Shown: in pieces, positions 53,467 to 63,709 of the stretch
How the letters are laid out: each line of letters begins with the position of its first letter
Position numbering within the stretch: position 1 is the first letter of the stretch
Assembly: GCA_009777175.1 (NCBI GenBank)
Contig: WRMI01000001.1
Location: 1 to 64,000 of the forward strand
Length of the DNA stretch: 64,000 nt
Direction of reading: 5' to 3'
Source of the DNA: Marinilabiliaceae bacterium
GTDB taxonomy: Bacteria; Bacteroidota; Bacteroidia; Bacteroidales; Marinilabiliaceae
The notes under the pieces: generated by a model
Database searches by the model: none
Told to the model about the DNA's origin: nothing
What the model saw: the letters and a program-made list of their open reading frames with translations, nothing else
Position numbers and translations under genes: made by a program

Positions 53467-54145
53467 ACACAAATATTTAATGTTGCAAATTTTGCGGGAT
53501 ATTTATTCTGATTTAGAATTGGCTAACTCACTTGGTTTTAAAGGCGGAACAGCTTTGATGTTTTTTTACGAATTACCGCGTTTCTCAATTGACTTGGATT
53601 TCAATCTACTTAAAAATGAAAAAGAAAATGAAGTTTATCAAAAAGTAAAAACAATTTTGCTAAAATACGGAAAAATAGACGATGAGGCACAAAAGCTTTT
53701 CGGTTCCATTCTTGTTTTGAATTATGGAAGTGGAGAACGAAAATTGAAGATAGAAATTTCTAACCGTTTGCATGACAATCACTATGAAGTTAAATCGTTT
53801 ATGGGAATCAATATGGTTGTTATGAAAATTTCAGATATGTTTGCACACAAATTATGCGCATTGTTAGACAGAAACGAACTGGCAAACCGTGATGTTTTTG
53901 ACTGTTGGTTTTTTATGGAAAAACGCACTCCAATAAATAAAAATATTGTTGAAAACAGAATGAAAATGCCTTTTGCAGACTATCTGCAAAAATGTATAGA
54001 CACACTTAATAGTTTGCCCGACAAAAGTTTCTTGAACGGAATCGGCGATTTACTCGATGATAAAATGAAAAATTTTGTACGCACCAAAATACGCACCGAA
54101 ACAATAATGCTGTTAAATTTTTACAAAGCATTTCCATTATTATGA
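53453..54145 (+). CDS. AbiEii-type nucleotidyltransferase toxin
   Basis: LGFKGGTALMFFYELPRFSIDLDFNLL (GG..L......R.S.DLDF), overlaps the antitoxin by 14 bp. Confidence 0.92.
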   Translation: MDLNKHKYLMLQILRDIYSDLELANSLGFKGGTALMFFYELPRFSIDLDFNLLKNEKENEVYQKVKTILLKYGKIDDEAQKLFGSILVLNYGSGERKLKIEISNRLHDNHYEVKSFMGINMVVMKISDMFAHKLCALLDRNELANRDVFDCWFFMEKRTPINKNIVENRMKMPFADYLQKCIDTLNSLPDKSFLNGIGDLLDDKMKNFVRTKIRTETIMLLNFYKAFPLL

Positions 54146-54312
54146 ATATGCAACTCGTATTCAATTAATTGTTAACGAAATATCCAAGAGAACTTGCGGT
54201 TTAGCGAAACTGCGGCATTTAACAGAGAAAAAATAATAAAGTTTTAATAATAACGTTTATGATTTATATAAAATGAAAAATAATATAAGGCAATGGATAA
54301 AACTAAGAAAAA

Positions 54313-54672
54313 ATGAACGAGATTGAAAAATACATTTTACAGTACCCCGAAAATGTCCAAGAAATTTTACACAAAATTAGAAAATTGATTAAAGATATTG
54401 TTCCAAATGTAGAAGAACTAATTTCATATAGAATGCCGTGCTACAAAATAAATAAAAAACCATTGGTTTATTTTGCAGCATTTAAAAATCATATAGGGTT
54501 TTACGCTACACCCAACGGACACAGTGAATTTGTTGAAGAACTTTCAAAATATAAGCAAGGAAAAGGATCTGTACAGTTTCAACTCAACCAACGTATTCCT
54601 TTTGAATTAATAGAAAGAATTGTAAAATTTAAAATATCAGAAATAACAAATAAACGATTAGTAAAGAAATGA
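54313..54672 (+). CDS. DUF1801/YdhG-like protein
   Basis: VQEILHKIRKLIKDIVPNVEELISYRMPCYKINKKPLVYFAAFKNHIGFYATP. Confidence 0.87.
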   Translation: MNEIEKYILQYPENVQEILHKIRKLIKDIVPNVEELISYRMPCYKINKKPLVYFAAFKNHIGFYATPNGHSEFVEELSKYKQGKGSVQFQLNQRIPFELIERIVKFKISEITNKRLVKK

Positions 54673-54733
54673 TTTTTAATATAAAACAGATTTTGATGCC
54701 ACGAGAAACTGAAAGAAAAAATAGCTTTGTAAA

Positions 54734-55030
54734 ATGAAAAAACATAATCAGGTAGTACTTCACGAAGGGGAAACCCGAGAAATTATAATCTACCGCGATG
54801 GCAGCAATGCACCGAAAGTAGAGGTTCTGTTGCGAATAGAAAATTTGTGGGTAACGCAAAAAGCAATGTCAGCGTTGTTTGATATTGAGTGTTCTGTTAT
54901 TACAAAACACATCAAAAATACCTTTGAAACGGGCGAACAAAGCGAAAATCAAGTATGTGCAAAAATTGCACATACTGCCGGAAAAACTACAACACAAATA
55001 AAATACATGATTTTTTATAATAATAAGTAA
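54734..55030 (+). pseudogene. Truncated RhuM-family protein
   Basis: EGETREIIIYRDGSNAPKVEVLLRIENLWVTQKAMSALFDIECSVITKHIKN, ends where the conserved YNLDxII segment would follow. Confidence 0.75.
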
Positions 55031-55303
55031 ATGATAAAAAAAAATTCACCACTATCTAGTAAAGACCGCGAAACTTTAGACAACGGTACTGATACTATTA
55101 ACCGTACCCGTTACATGAATTTTATCATAAATGAATTTGCGTATGGATTCAAACGTCCTTTGAGAGAGACTTTTATCTATTTAGATGAATTTGGCGGTTT
55201 GGATTTTTTAATCGATAATTATGATTATCAGCACACAAGGCATGAATGCGACACAATTTTGACTTTGTTGAAAATTTGTCGAAACAATGGAGGATGGTTA
55301 TGA
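55031..55303 (+). CDS. DUF3791-like protein
   Basis: RTRYMNFIINEFAYGFKRPLRETFIYLDEFGGLDFLIDNYDYQHTRHECDTILTLLKICRNNGG. Confidence 0.75.
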   Translation: MIKKNSPLSSKDRETLDNGTDTINRTRYMNFIINEFAYGFKRPLRETFIYLDEFGGLDFLIDNYDYQHTRHECDTILTLLKICRNNGGWL

Positions 55304-55425
55304 GAGTATTTCATGGAAGCGATACACGGATAGAAAAAATTGACCTAACAAAAGGAAAAGAGCATCCCGATTTCGGACGTGGGTTTTATGTTACAAATGT
55401 TCGAGGACTTAAAACAAGAAACTAA
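55300..55425 (+). pseudogene. Truncated DUF3990-like protein (ADP-ribosyltransferase-related N-terminus)
   Basis: MRVFHGSDTRIEKIDLTKGKEHPDFGRGFYVTNVRGLKTRN*, ATGA overlap with the DUF3791 gene. Confidence 0.7.
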
Positions 55426-55457
55426 TATTTTAATAATTAATACATAACATATTTTAT

Positions 55458-56675
55458 ATGAAAAAAACACCATTTTTTATTTTGATGTTATTTACAGCCT
55501 TCTTTTTACAGGCGCAAGATATCATCGAATGGCGGAACAACCGCACAGGAATTTATAGTTCCGAAACAGGACTTCTTAAAGAGTGGGCTTCAGATGGTCC
55601 AAAACTTTTATGGCACTACGACGGTCTCGGCGAAGGACACTCATCAGTGGCTATTGCAAACAACAAAATTTATGTTACAGGATTGGTCGATGGTGAAGGA
55701 CATCTCTTCGTTTTCGATATCTATGGGAAAATTTTGAAGAAAAAACCATACGGCGACGAGTGGGATAAAAGCTACAACGGTTCCCGCGGTACCGTTACTA
55801 TTAACGATGGTAATATTTACATCTTTTCGGGAACGGGAAACCTTATTTGTATGGATATAAATACCTACGAAATTGTTTGGAAAAAGAACATTGAAGATTT
55901 TGGAGGAAGTAATATCCGTTGGGGAATATGCGAATCACCGCTTATTATTGACAATAAAGTGATTCTCTCTGTTGGAGGTAAACAGCATAACATTGTTGCA
56001 CTCAACAAAAAAGATGGCTCTTTAATATGGTCATCACCCGGAAAAGGAGACCTTTCTTCCTATTGTTCACCACTTTACATTTCAAATCAGGAAGTTTCTC
56101 TGATTATAACTACAATGGAAAAGAATATTGTCGGTTTAGAGGCACAAACAGGAAAATTACTTTGGTACCATAAATATGAAAATGACCGTCAAATTCACCC
56201 AAATACGCCTGTTTATGACGGTAAAGATATGGTGCTTATTACCAACGGTTATGACTTAGGTTCTGTGATGCTTCGCCTCAAAAATGGAGGTCGTTCCATC
56301 GAAAAAGTATGGGAAAACCACGATATTAAATCGCAACATGGAGGAATAGTTAAAATTGGTGACTACGCTTATATTGGTGGCGATAGACGCTCATCAAAAT
56401 TTTGGCACTGCATTGAATGGAACACAGGCAAAGTTATGTACAAAGATAACACTATTACCGAAGGTGTTGTTATTGCAGACGGTGACGGTATGCTTTATAT
56501 GTATTCTGAACGGGGAGAAATGGCTTTAGTCAAACCAACACCCGAAAAATTTGACCTCGTAAGCATATTTATGATTACAATGGGTACAGAACAACATTGG
56601 GCGCATCCCGTACTGCACAAAGGAATTTTGTATGTAAGACACGGAAATACGTTGATGGCATATTTGGTTAAATAA
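55458..56675 (+). CDS. PQQ-like beta-propeller secreted protein, paralogue of 50589-51794
   Basis: GPKLLWHYDGLGEGHSSVAI, MITMGTEQHWAHPVLHKGILYVRHGNTLMAYLVK. Confidence 0.88.
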   Translation: MKKTPFFILMLFTAFFLQAQDIIEWRNNRTGIYSSETGLLKEWASDGPKLLWHYDGLGEGHSSVAIANNKIYVTGLVDGEGHLFVFDIYGKILKKKPYGDEWDKSYNGSRGTVTINDGNIYIFSGTGNLICMDINTYEIVWKKNIEDFGGSNIRWGICESPLIIDNKVILSVGGKQHNIVALNKKDGSLIWSSPGKGDLSSYCSPLYISNQEVSLIITTMEKNIVGLEAQTGKLLWYHKYENDRQIHPNTPVYDGKDMVLITNGYDLGSVMLRLKNGGRSIEKVWENHDIKSQHGGIVKIGDYAYIGGDRRSSKFWHCIEWNTGKVMYKDNTITEGVVIADGDGMLYMYSERGEMALVKPTPEKFDLVSIFMITMGTEQHWAHPVLHKGILYVRHGNTLMAYLVK

Positions 56676-56865
56676 GTGAATGAGGGAATGAGGGAATGAG
56701 GGAATAAGTAAATGAGTAGTATTGAATAATATAAAATATTTTTGGGGAAGATAATAAGATAAGGAACATGAAAAAAATTATTTCAATATATTCAATAACA
56801 ATTTCAATAAATTAGTGTTAATTAGTGTAATTAGTGGCTAAATATAAACAAATTAGAGATTTTTT

Positions 56866-57798
56866 ATGAACTCAAAATCATTAAATGAAGGCAAAATAAA
56901 ATTTTTATTATTCTTATTCTTTATTCTGTTTTGTTCACAAGTTTTTTCTGTAATAATTCGACACGACAAAAAAATTGAGAAATATACAGAATATGCAAAT
57001 CAACCAAAATTTAATTGTGTAGGATATTTTAGTGCGGAAAACGGTAATGGCGGTACTTTTGTATTAATATCTCCCATACATATTTTAACCGCCGCACACT
57101 CTTTCATTGATTATGACACGGAAGAAGAAATAATCGAAATTGATAATAAAACGGTTACTGTTTATAATCCTTATAATGAAAGGATTGATTCTATAGAAAA
57201 ATATATTTTCAACCTCAACGGCAAAATTTTAAATGGAAAAAAACTGATACTTCACCCGAATTATTTTATTGATTCAGAAGAAGATCCCGATTTCGATATA
57301 GCGATAATTGAATTGGAAGAATCTGTCAATGATGTTGTTTTTCCTACTTTATACGATAAATTTGACGAACAAGAAAAAATAGGTACTTTTGTTGGTTTTG
57401 GAGCCTCTGGTTTTGGAAATACAATAGTTACAGAATTGTTAAACTTAAAAATTGCAGGTAACAATGTAATTGATAGCATCGGAGGAGCACTCTATTTAGA
57501 CAATTATTGTAAATTATTCGCTGATTTTGATGACCCCGAAAAGATAACTCCCAACAAATTAGGTGATTCCAGCCCGTTAGAACTTGAATTTGGAACTGGC
57601 GGCGGAGACAGTGGCGGTCCTCTTTTCTTTGAATCTGATAATGACCAATTGTTTATAGTAGGAATATTAACAGGAGGAGGTCTTACATCGGAAAATATAG
57701 AAAAATTTCGAATGTATGGTCAAATTAATGAATGGACTCGGATTTCAACATTTAAAAAATGGATTGAAAATACAATTAATGATTTGCAGAGTGAATAA
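56866..57798 (+). CDS. Secreted trypsin-like serine protease (S1)
   Basis: SPIHILTAAHSF, DPDFDIAIIELEE, GTGGGDSGGPLF: His-Asp-Ser triad. Confidence 0.93.
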   Translation: MNSKSLNEGKIKFLLFLFFILFCSQVFSVIIRHDKKIEKYTEYANQPKFNCVGYFSAENGNGGTFVLISPIHILTAAHSFIDYDTEEEIIEIDNKTVTVYNPYNERIDSIEKYIFNLNGKILNGKKLILHPNYFIDSEEDPDFDIAIIELEESVNDVVFPTLYDKFDEQEKIGTFVGFGASGFGNTIVTELLNLKIAGNNVIDSIGGALYLDNYCKLFADFDDPEKITPNKLGDSSPLELEFGTGGGDSGGPLFFESDNDQLFIVGILTGGGLTSENIEKFRMYGQINEWTRISTFKKWIENTINDLQSE

Positions 57799-58253
57799 GG
57801 ATAAAAAAATATTGCATTTAAAAGTACTAACCGATAATAAATTTCAGACTTCCTGATATCAGAAACGTTTGTTTGTTTTTTATTAAGAAAAATCAATTTT
57901 TGTAAAGGAAACCAAAATGTTCTACTTTTTTGGTTCTTTGCATTCCGTTAGGAGATGCATTGAATTTATTGGAATGAATGCATTCCAACAGAATACTTTC
58001 TTTCTCATTTACTCACTACTCACTTTAGCCACGAATTGCACTAATTATCACGAATTATTTTTTTGATTCGCGGATTGGACGGATTAGACGGATTAGACGG
58101 ATTTTCGCGGATTTATTTTTATTTTGTTAGCCACTAATTTTCTCGAATTATTTTTTTTTATTGCTATTTAGGGATGCATTCCTAACGGAATGCGGGTGTT
58201 GTTATTGATTATTTCTACCAAGCGTTGCATTCCTAACGGAATGCTTTCTTTCT

Positions 58254-58350
58254 CATTCACTCATTTACTCATTCCCTCATTTACTCATTTACTCATTCAC
58301 TCATTCACTCATTCACTCATTCACTCATTCACTCATTCACTCACTACTCC
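58254..58350. repeat. Octamer array (CATTCACT/CATTTACT)
   Basis: Direct reading; contains the stop codon of the clostripain-like gene at 58337-58339. Confidence 0.95.
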
Positions 58351-59485
58351 CAACCCCCTCGCTCCACCTAAGCTTTCTGTACGCTTGGTTAGCTTTAGGA
58401 TATTGTTCTTGTTGGATATAGATAGATAAACCGCTGAAATCTTGAATTGGATTTATTGATCGTGTTCCTGCAGAATAGTAATATGGTGTATTTGCCTTAT
58501 AGATAACACATTGGTTAAGTATTTGTTCTATTTCTGAGGTATTTTCAGGGGCAATTTTATTTAAATAGTTGCCGAGGTCGAAATATATTTTTTGCGTACC
58601 ATATCCAAATGTTTGAATTTCATTCAATTCTGTTTCGTCGGCAAAGTAGGAAGTAGTCTTTTGTTTGAAAATTGGAATTAAATCATCAAGTTGTGATGTT
58701 TTTATAACACTAACAGTTGCCGAACGGTAAAAGTCACTTTGGTTATTATAGTATTGGAAAAAATCTTCTGCAACAGATATCAAATCGGGCTGCTTTTTCA
58801 ACAGATGCCGCATCATTGATGAATACACAAAACCGGGAACTAACACTTCGGCGGGCGATGCGACAATATATTCAGCTTTATCTTTCAGTTCGTAACAAAC
58901 CTCCACCGATGCCATAAAACAGGCATCAAAAACGATGAAATCTAATTTATAAGGAATTGCATCTGCAAAATCAGATAATTCCATATAATTATAGTTATCG
59001 TCAGTTGTAGTATCTAAAATCACTGATTTCAGTACGATATCAGGTTTTGACATTTCAGCGGGTAGCCAGCCTGTTCCGTGAGATAATACAACCATTCCAT
59101 AAGAATTTGCAGGTCGATATTCTTTAATCTTATTTAAAACTTCTGTTAACGTTGTTGGATTTGCAGAATTTTCAAAAGTAGAAAAATCGATGGTGTCCGC
59201 AGTGGCACGTTGTTGGTCGTAATAAATATGTAACAAAACAGGCTCTTTTCCGGTGTCGGCGTAAACAAAAAGATTTCCGTCAAAAGATTTATCCCAATTA
59301 TTTATTAAAATATTAATTTTTTGAGCGGCTTCTGCACGAAAATCATTGTCAACACCGAGGTAAACCAATATAGTTCGGTTTGTGCTTATGGTCGAGTCTA
59401 AAATTTCAGAATCTTTTTGGCATGAAAAAAGTAGCACCATAAGGCTTAACAGTGCTAAAATAATATTTTTAAGTGGCTTTTTCAT
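58337..59485 (-). CDS. Clostripain-family (C11) cysteine peptidase lipoprotein (ORF track opens at 59557)
   Basis: VVLSHGTGWLP and FIVFDACFMASVEVCYELKDKAEYIVASPAEV: His/Cys catalytic motifs; lipobox LLFSCQKD. Confidence 0.92.
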   Translation of the reverse strand: MKKPLKNIILALLSLMVLLFSCQKDSEILDSTISTNRTILVYLGVDNDFRAEAAQKINILINNWDKSFDGNLFVYADTGKEPVLLHIYYDQQRATADTIDFSTFENSANPTTLTEVLNKIKEYRPANSYGMVVLSHGTGWLPAEMSKPDIVLKSVILDTTTDDNYNYMELSDFADAIPYKLDFIVFDACFMASVEVCYELKDKAEYIVASPAEVLVPGFVYSSMMRHLLKKQPDLISVAEDFFQYYNNQSDFYRSATVSVIKTSQLDDLIPIFKQKTTSYFADETELNEIQTFGYGTQKIYFDLGNYLNKIAPENTSEIEQILNQCVIYKANTPYYYSAGTRSINPIQDFSGLSIYIQQEQYPKANQAYRKLRWSEGVGSSE

Positions 59486-59540
59486 ATTCATTTGATTTTT
59501 AATGTTATAATTAATTGTATCGTTTAAAAAAAGTTCCTCC

Positions 59541-59599
59541 CCCCTGCCGTCTTCCAATTTGGCTTGGGTTGCATTTCCCTCGGTTGGAAGGGGCAGGGG
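59541..59599. repeat. Palindromic spacer element CCCCTGCC..CTTCCAA / TTGGAAGGGGCAGGGG
   Basis: Direct reading. Confidence 0.75.
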
Positions 59600-59709
59600 T
59601 TGGTTCTTGTCTTCAATTTGAACCAGAGGAACAAAAAGTTTTCATGATATAATCAACTTTTTTGAAATTTAACATTTTTACAATGAACTTTTTTACAGAA
59701 TTTCTTTAT

Positions 59710-60915
59710 TTATAAATTATTTGGATCAGTTTCTTCCCAATCAATAACCACTACATCAAAACCAATTTGTTTAAAATTAAAGATAGGATCTTCGGGTTCG
59801 ATAGGTTCTTCTGTTTCGGGGTCGACAACGGGTAGATCTGAATCTTCACCATCTTCGTCTACAAAATCTTCGTCTATCACGATACCGCCCGACGATGAGC
59901 CATCTAAATATATATCATATTTATATGCTTTGTTCATGAGCCAGTTAGTAGGTAGCGGATATCCGACTTTTACAAAAAGAGGTCCCGTGACGGTACTCCC
60001 TAATTCTTCATACATTGGATGGTCTTCGGCATTTGTATATCCTACTACATCGCTACCGTCCGAGATTCTGAAAATACGGTAAACCACTTCAATGTATGAT
60101 AAATTATTAAGGTTAGCGATTGTTTTGTCCCATTTGCGACCGCTCAAATCTTGCGGCATCAGCATAAGTGCACCCGATGTTCCTTCAACATTCACCGCTG
60201 TTGTGTTTCCAGCGAAAATGTTATCTTTCTTATCGGCTGCTTTCAAATAACTGAAACTCGTATTAAATTCTTCGGGAGCGGCTGCCCACATTATTTCAGA
60301 ATAATCAAAAGTTCCATCTTTACCAACATTCTTTACGGCAATTGATTGAATTACAACAGTAAAATCTTCATTAGATATAACTCTGAAATCAATTTTAGAT
60401 AAAATGTGTTTGAAAGAAAGCGGAACTAAGTTCGTTTCGGGGCGGGACAAAATGTCTACATTTTTAGCAGCTAATAAATCTAACTGCAATTCGGGTGTTT
60501 CGGCAATTTCATAACTATGAAGTAAATCCTCTCCTAATTCCGTTTCTGAATAAGGATAATAGGCATAAAAATTGATAGGATAATAATCTTCGATATTGTC
60601 ATCCTCATCTTCACTTTCGGGCCAATTTCTTGATTTACCTTCCCAACTCCATAAATAATTAGCGGAGTTGTATTTATATTTGCCGTTGTCGATAAACAGT
60701 TCTGAATCAGAACCGTTAGTGGCAAAGATACCAAAACCGTTGGCATCTGACTTAAGCAGGTCAATATCTGCAGTTATTGCTCTTGTTTTACCTGTGCTTA
60801 TTTCAAAACCTATGCTATTTGAAGCAGGGTTATTCACGTTGATCACCTCATCTTTGGTGCAACTTGCTATTGTTATGGCTGTTATTACTAAGCCTGTTCT
60901 TATTATACTTTTCAT
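59710..60915 (-). CDS. Fimbrillin family lipoprotein
   Basis: ITIASCTKDEVINVNNPASNSIGFEISTGKTRA...FNFYAYYPYSE..., FKHILSKIDFRV. Confidence 0.85.
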   Translation of the reverse strand: MKSIIRTGLVITAITIASCTKDEVINVNNPASNSIGFEISTGKTRAITADIDLLKSDANGFGIFATNGSDSELFIDNGKYKYNSANYLWSWEGKSRNWPESEDEDDNIEDYYPINFYAYYPYSETELGEDLLHSYEIAETPELQLDLLAAKNVDILSRPETNLVPLSFKHILSKIDFRVISNEDFTVVIQSIAVKNVGKDGTFDYSEIMWAAAPEEFNTSFSYLKAADKKDNIFAGNTTAVNVEGTSGALMLMPQDLSGRKWDKTIANLNNLSYIEVVYRIFRISDGSDVVGYTNAEDHPMYEELGSTVTGPLFVKVGYPLPTNWLMNKAYKYDIYLDGSSSGGIVIDEDFVDEDGEDSDLPVVDPETEEPIEPEDPIFNFKQIGFDVVVIDWEETDPNNL

Positions 60916-60984
60916 CGTCTTAAAATTTAATGGTTGATTAATTTATTTCTTATTTTTATTTTTTTATTTTTTGTTTTTGGTTTT

Positions 60985-61091
60985 TCTATGGGCAACCGCA
61001 AGGGTACGCCCCTACATTCTTTTTATTTTTTCTACGGGCGACCGCAAGGGTACGCCCCTACATTCTTATTTACTCATTCACTCATTTACTA
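60985..61091. repeat. Two GGGC(A/G)ACCGCAAGGGTACGCCCCTACATTC units plus octamer array
   Basis: Direct reading; array runs into the stop codon of the 61089 gene. Confidence 0.9.
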
Positions 61092-63671
61092 ATTTCTCAC
61101 GCTTCTAATATTACTACCTTGTCCTCTTGGGATGTCACCCATTGCAGTATAACCGTGGTCTTGTAGACATATACCCATTGGATTAAACCACGAATCCATT
61201 CCTCCTGTGAGATAATATCCCGTAATACCTTGATTTTTAATAATTCCTGTGGAGCCGTCTCTTTGTCCTCCCACGGGGAAGAACAGGCTTGCTTTTGTAT
61301 TTTCGTTGAAGAATAGCCCTCCACCGAATGCTGCATATTTTGTTCCGCCTGCAACAACACCATTGCTGGTATAGTCATTACTTTTATCTGCGGGTCTTCG
61401 GTCATAAAAACCATCAGCATAATATCCATAAGCATAATTATCTTGATTGCCATTTCCGCCTTGTGCGAGAGTATAATTCTCCCATAACGAATGTCGCGTT
61501 TCAGTATCAACTGTACCGTTGTCGTTTGGACGCCTGTAATTTGGAGGACTTACTTCATGAATATTGCTATTATAATCGGGCAGAGACGTTGATTGCCAAA
61601 TAATATTTAATTTGTCGGTGTAGTTGTCCCACGCCCAATTAAAGTAAACGTCGCTTGACCATTGGAAATAAGCACCAACCTGACTCGGATATTCAGTAAA
61701 TTTTGTTTTATTAGTTTCGCTAACAGGTTTGTTCATTTCATCAACGGTAAGGTTGTATGGCGCAAATTTAACCGAGTAACCGCGCCCCTTAATAACATAA
61801 TCATCACCCTCGCCTTGTCTGAGATAAATTTTCTGATATTTATTGTAATCATTATACCACAGTTCCACAACCGCATATCTTGCAGGAAATGATGTCGTAT
61901 AATCAGGATTTTCATTATTATATTTACTAAAAGGCTTTTGTAAACCGATTCTGAATGTAATATTTTCATTTGCACCAGCATATCCGTTTATTGCGTTAGA
62001 ATAATTATAACTATTCATGGGATAATCTTCTGCGTTACCGGGATTATCAGTTCCAATTTTGGGGTCTAATGAGCCACTTGCTGCGAGCAATACTCCGTCA
62101 CCATTGGCGGGATCCCAATTGCCATCATATTCAGTAACACTTGCAGCCCACGCACCACTATTAGAATTGCCAACATTCACTTGAACAATACGCTCACCAA
62201 TTTGGTTATGTCTCCAAAATGCTCCTACAATTGATGATCTTTCATCAATAAATTCGGGTGCCGGAATGTTGTCATTATTTTGTCGAACAACTGTTTGTGC
62301 CACTTGATTTCCATTGAAATTCATTGAAATAGTTGCTTCTCGGAAGTCATTACCACCGTTAGTTTCAACAAAAACATTCACACTTTGAGTACCTTTGCCT
62401 GATATTGTTTTGCTCGGATTATTATTAGTCAAAGATAGTGCCAACCAATTATTAGATTCAGGTACGGTAAGCGTCCACTGCGTTTCTGTATCGGTTGTTC
62501 CATTTGATTTTTGCGTTATCACCATCAGTTTTTGTCCTGCGGGTTTTTGCGCACCGTGTTGCAAAAGTAGAAAATCGGGTGTTATGGTAATACTGCCAGA
62601 CGTTAACAACGTGATGTTGTATATTACTTGTTTACCCGGCTCCCATTTATGTCCAGATAAATTAATTTCAGTTGTAGAACCGTCTTGATATGTTACTGTA
62701 ACTTTTGCATTTTCGCCGAGAGTTTGAGGTATCATCATCAAATATCCATTTTCTGCAATCAGATTTGTGGACATATTTTCGGTAACGAGAAAATAATCAT
62801 TTCCATTTTCGAAATTTAACGATGCAGAAAAATCTTGATTCTGCGGCGTACCGAGATTAGACCAAGCGATGCTGCTGCCATCTACAGATAAATCTCCTGA
62901 AACTATAACTCCCGATATGCTTATTCCAATAATTTTTTCATTATATTTTTCTTCGTGTCCCGAAACCTGGAAACCTACGCCTGTTAGTGCATGTTTCATG
63001 TGTAGCGCAATTGCATTTCCTGTGGGTCTTATATCATAACGTGGTATCGCTACCATTAGGTCGGGTTGATTGATAACATTATCAGGAGTTACATATCTTA
63101 AACTTGGCGTTCCTTTGGTGGTTTCCGTACCTTTGATAGTAATTCCATTGTCGCTATCCGCATAAGGTGCGTATGCAAAGAAAGAATAACGGTCGGTAAC
63201 TTTATCGGGTTCCCAATAAACGTTATCGCCAACATAACTCCATACTCCTGCATTATTTATCAATTTTTGATTAAACATTTTATTAGGAGTATCGTTTTCG
63301 TTCCAATCGGAATTTCCTGTAGCCGAACTAAATACGCCCATTGTAGTCATATCGGCTGCATCATTAATCAGTGTTCCTCTTGTTTCTATTCCCAATTGTG
63401 TTGTAAATTCGATATGTTTTTTTGCATCATAAGGAATTTCAGCGTTATCATCCATAAACCTGTCTTGACACGAGTTTAAAGATGCAACTAATACGAAAAA
63501 GAGAGTTGAAACTCCGCAAAAGAAGAGTACATCCCATACTAATTGAACAACTTTTAAAGTTTTATTGTTCCACAAATGCGTTTTATATCCTTTTTTTCCA
63601 AAAATACGTGATTGAATTTCACTGATTTTTGAAAATCCTATATTTCTTGATATTTCGATTATTCTTGACAT
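61089..63671 (-). CDS. Fimbrillin family protein with BACON-like domain
   Basis: RYSFFAYAPYADSDNG, LHMKHALTGVGFQVSG, BACON-like WTLTVPESNNWLALS... Confidence 0.82.
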   Translation of the reverse strand: MSRIIEISRNIGFSKISEIQSRIFGKKGYKTHLWNNKTLKVVQLVWDVLFFCGVSTLFFVLVASLNSCQDRFMDDNAEIPYDAKKHIEFTTQLGIETRGTLINDAADMTTMGVFSSATGNSDWNENDTPNKMFNQKLINNAGVWSYVGDNVYWEPDKVTDRYSFFAYAPYADSDNGITIKGTETTKGTPSLRYVTPDNVINQPDLMVAIPRYDIRPTGNAIALHMKHALTGVGFQVSGHEEKYNEKIIGISISGVIVSGDLSVDGSSIAWSNLGTPQNQDFSASLNFENGNDYFLVTENMSTNLIAENGYLMMIPQTLGENAKVTVTYQDGSTTEINLSGHKWEPGKQVIYNITLLTSGSITITPDFLLLQHGAQKPAGQKLMVITQKSNGTTDTETQWTLTVPESNNWLALSLTNNNPSKTISGKGTQSVNVFVETNGGNDFREATISMNFNGNQVAQTVVRQNNDNIPAPEFIDERSSIVGAFWRHNQIGERIVQVNVGNSNSGAWAASVTEYDGNWDPANGDGVLLAASGSLDPKIGTDNPGNAEDYPMNSYNYSNAINGYAGANENITFRIGLQKPFSKYNNENPDYTTSFPARYAVVELWYNDYNKYQKIYLRQGEGDDYVIKGRGYSVKFAPYNLTVDEMNKPVSETNKTKFTEYPSQVGAYFQWSSDVYFNWAWDNYTDKLNIIWQSTSLPDYNSNIHEVSPPNYRRPNDNGTVDTETRHSLWENYTLAQGGNGNQDNYAYGYYADGFYDRRPADKSNDYTSNGVVAGGTKYAAFGGGLFFNENTKASLFFPVGGQRDGSTGIIKNQGITGYYLTGGMDSWFNPMGICLQDHGYTAMGDIPRGQGSNIRSVRN

Positions 63672-63709
63672 TTTGTTTATTTTTTAAGTGTTATTACTAG
63701 ATTTATTAA

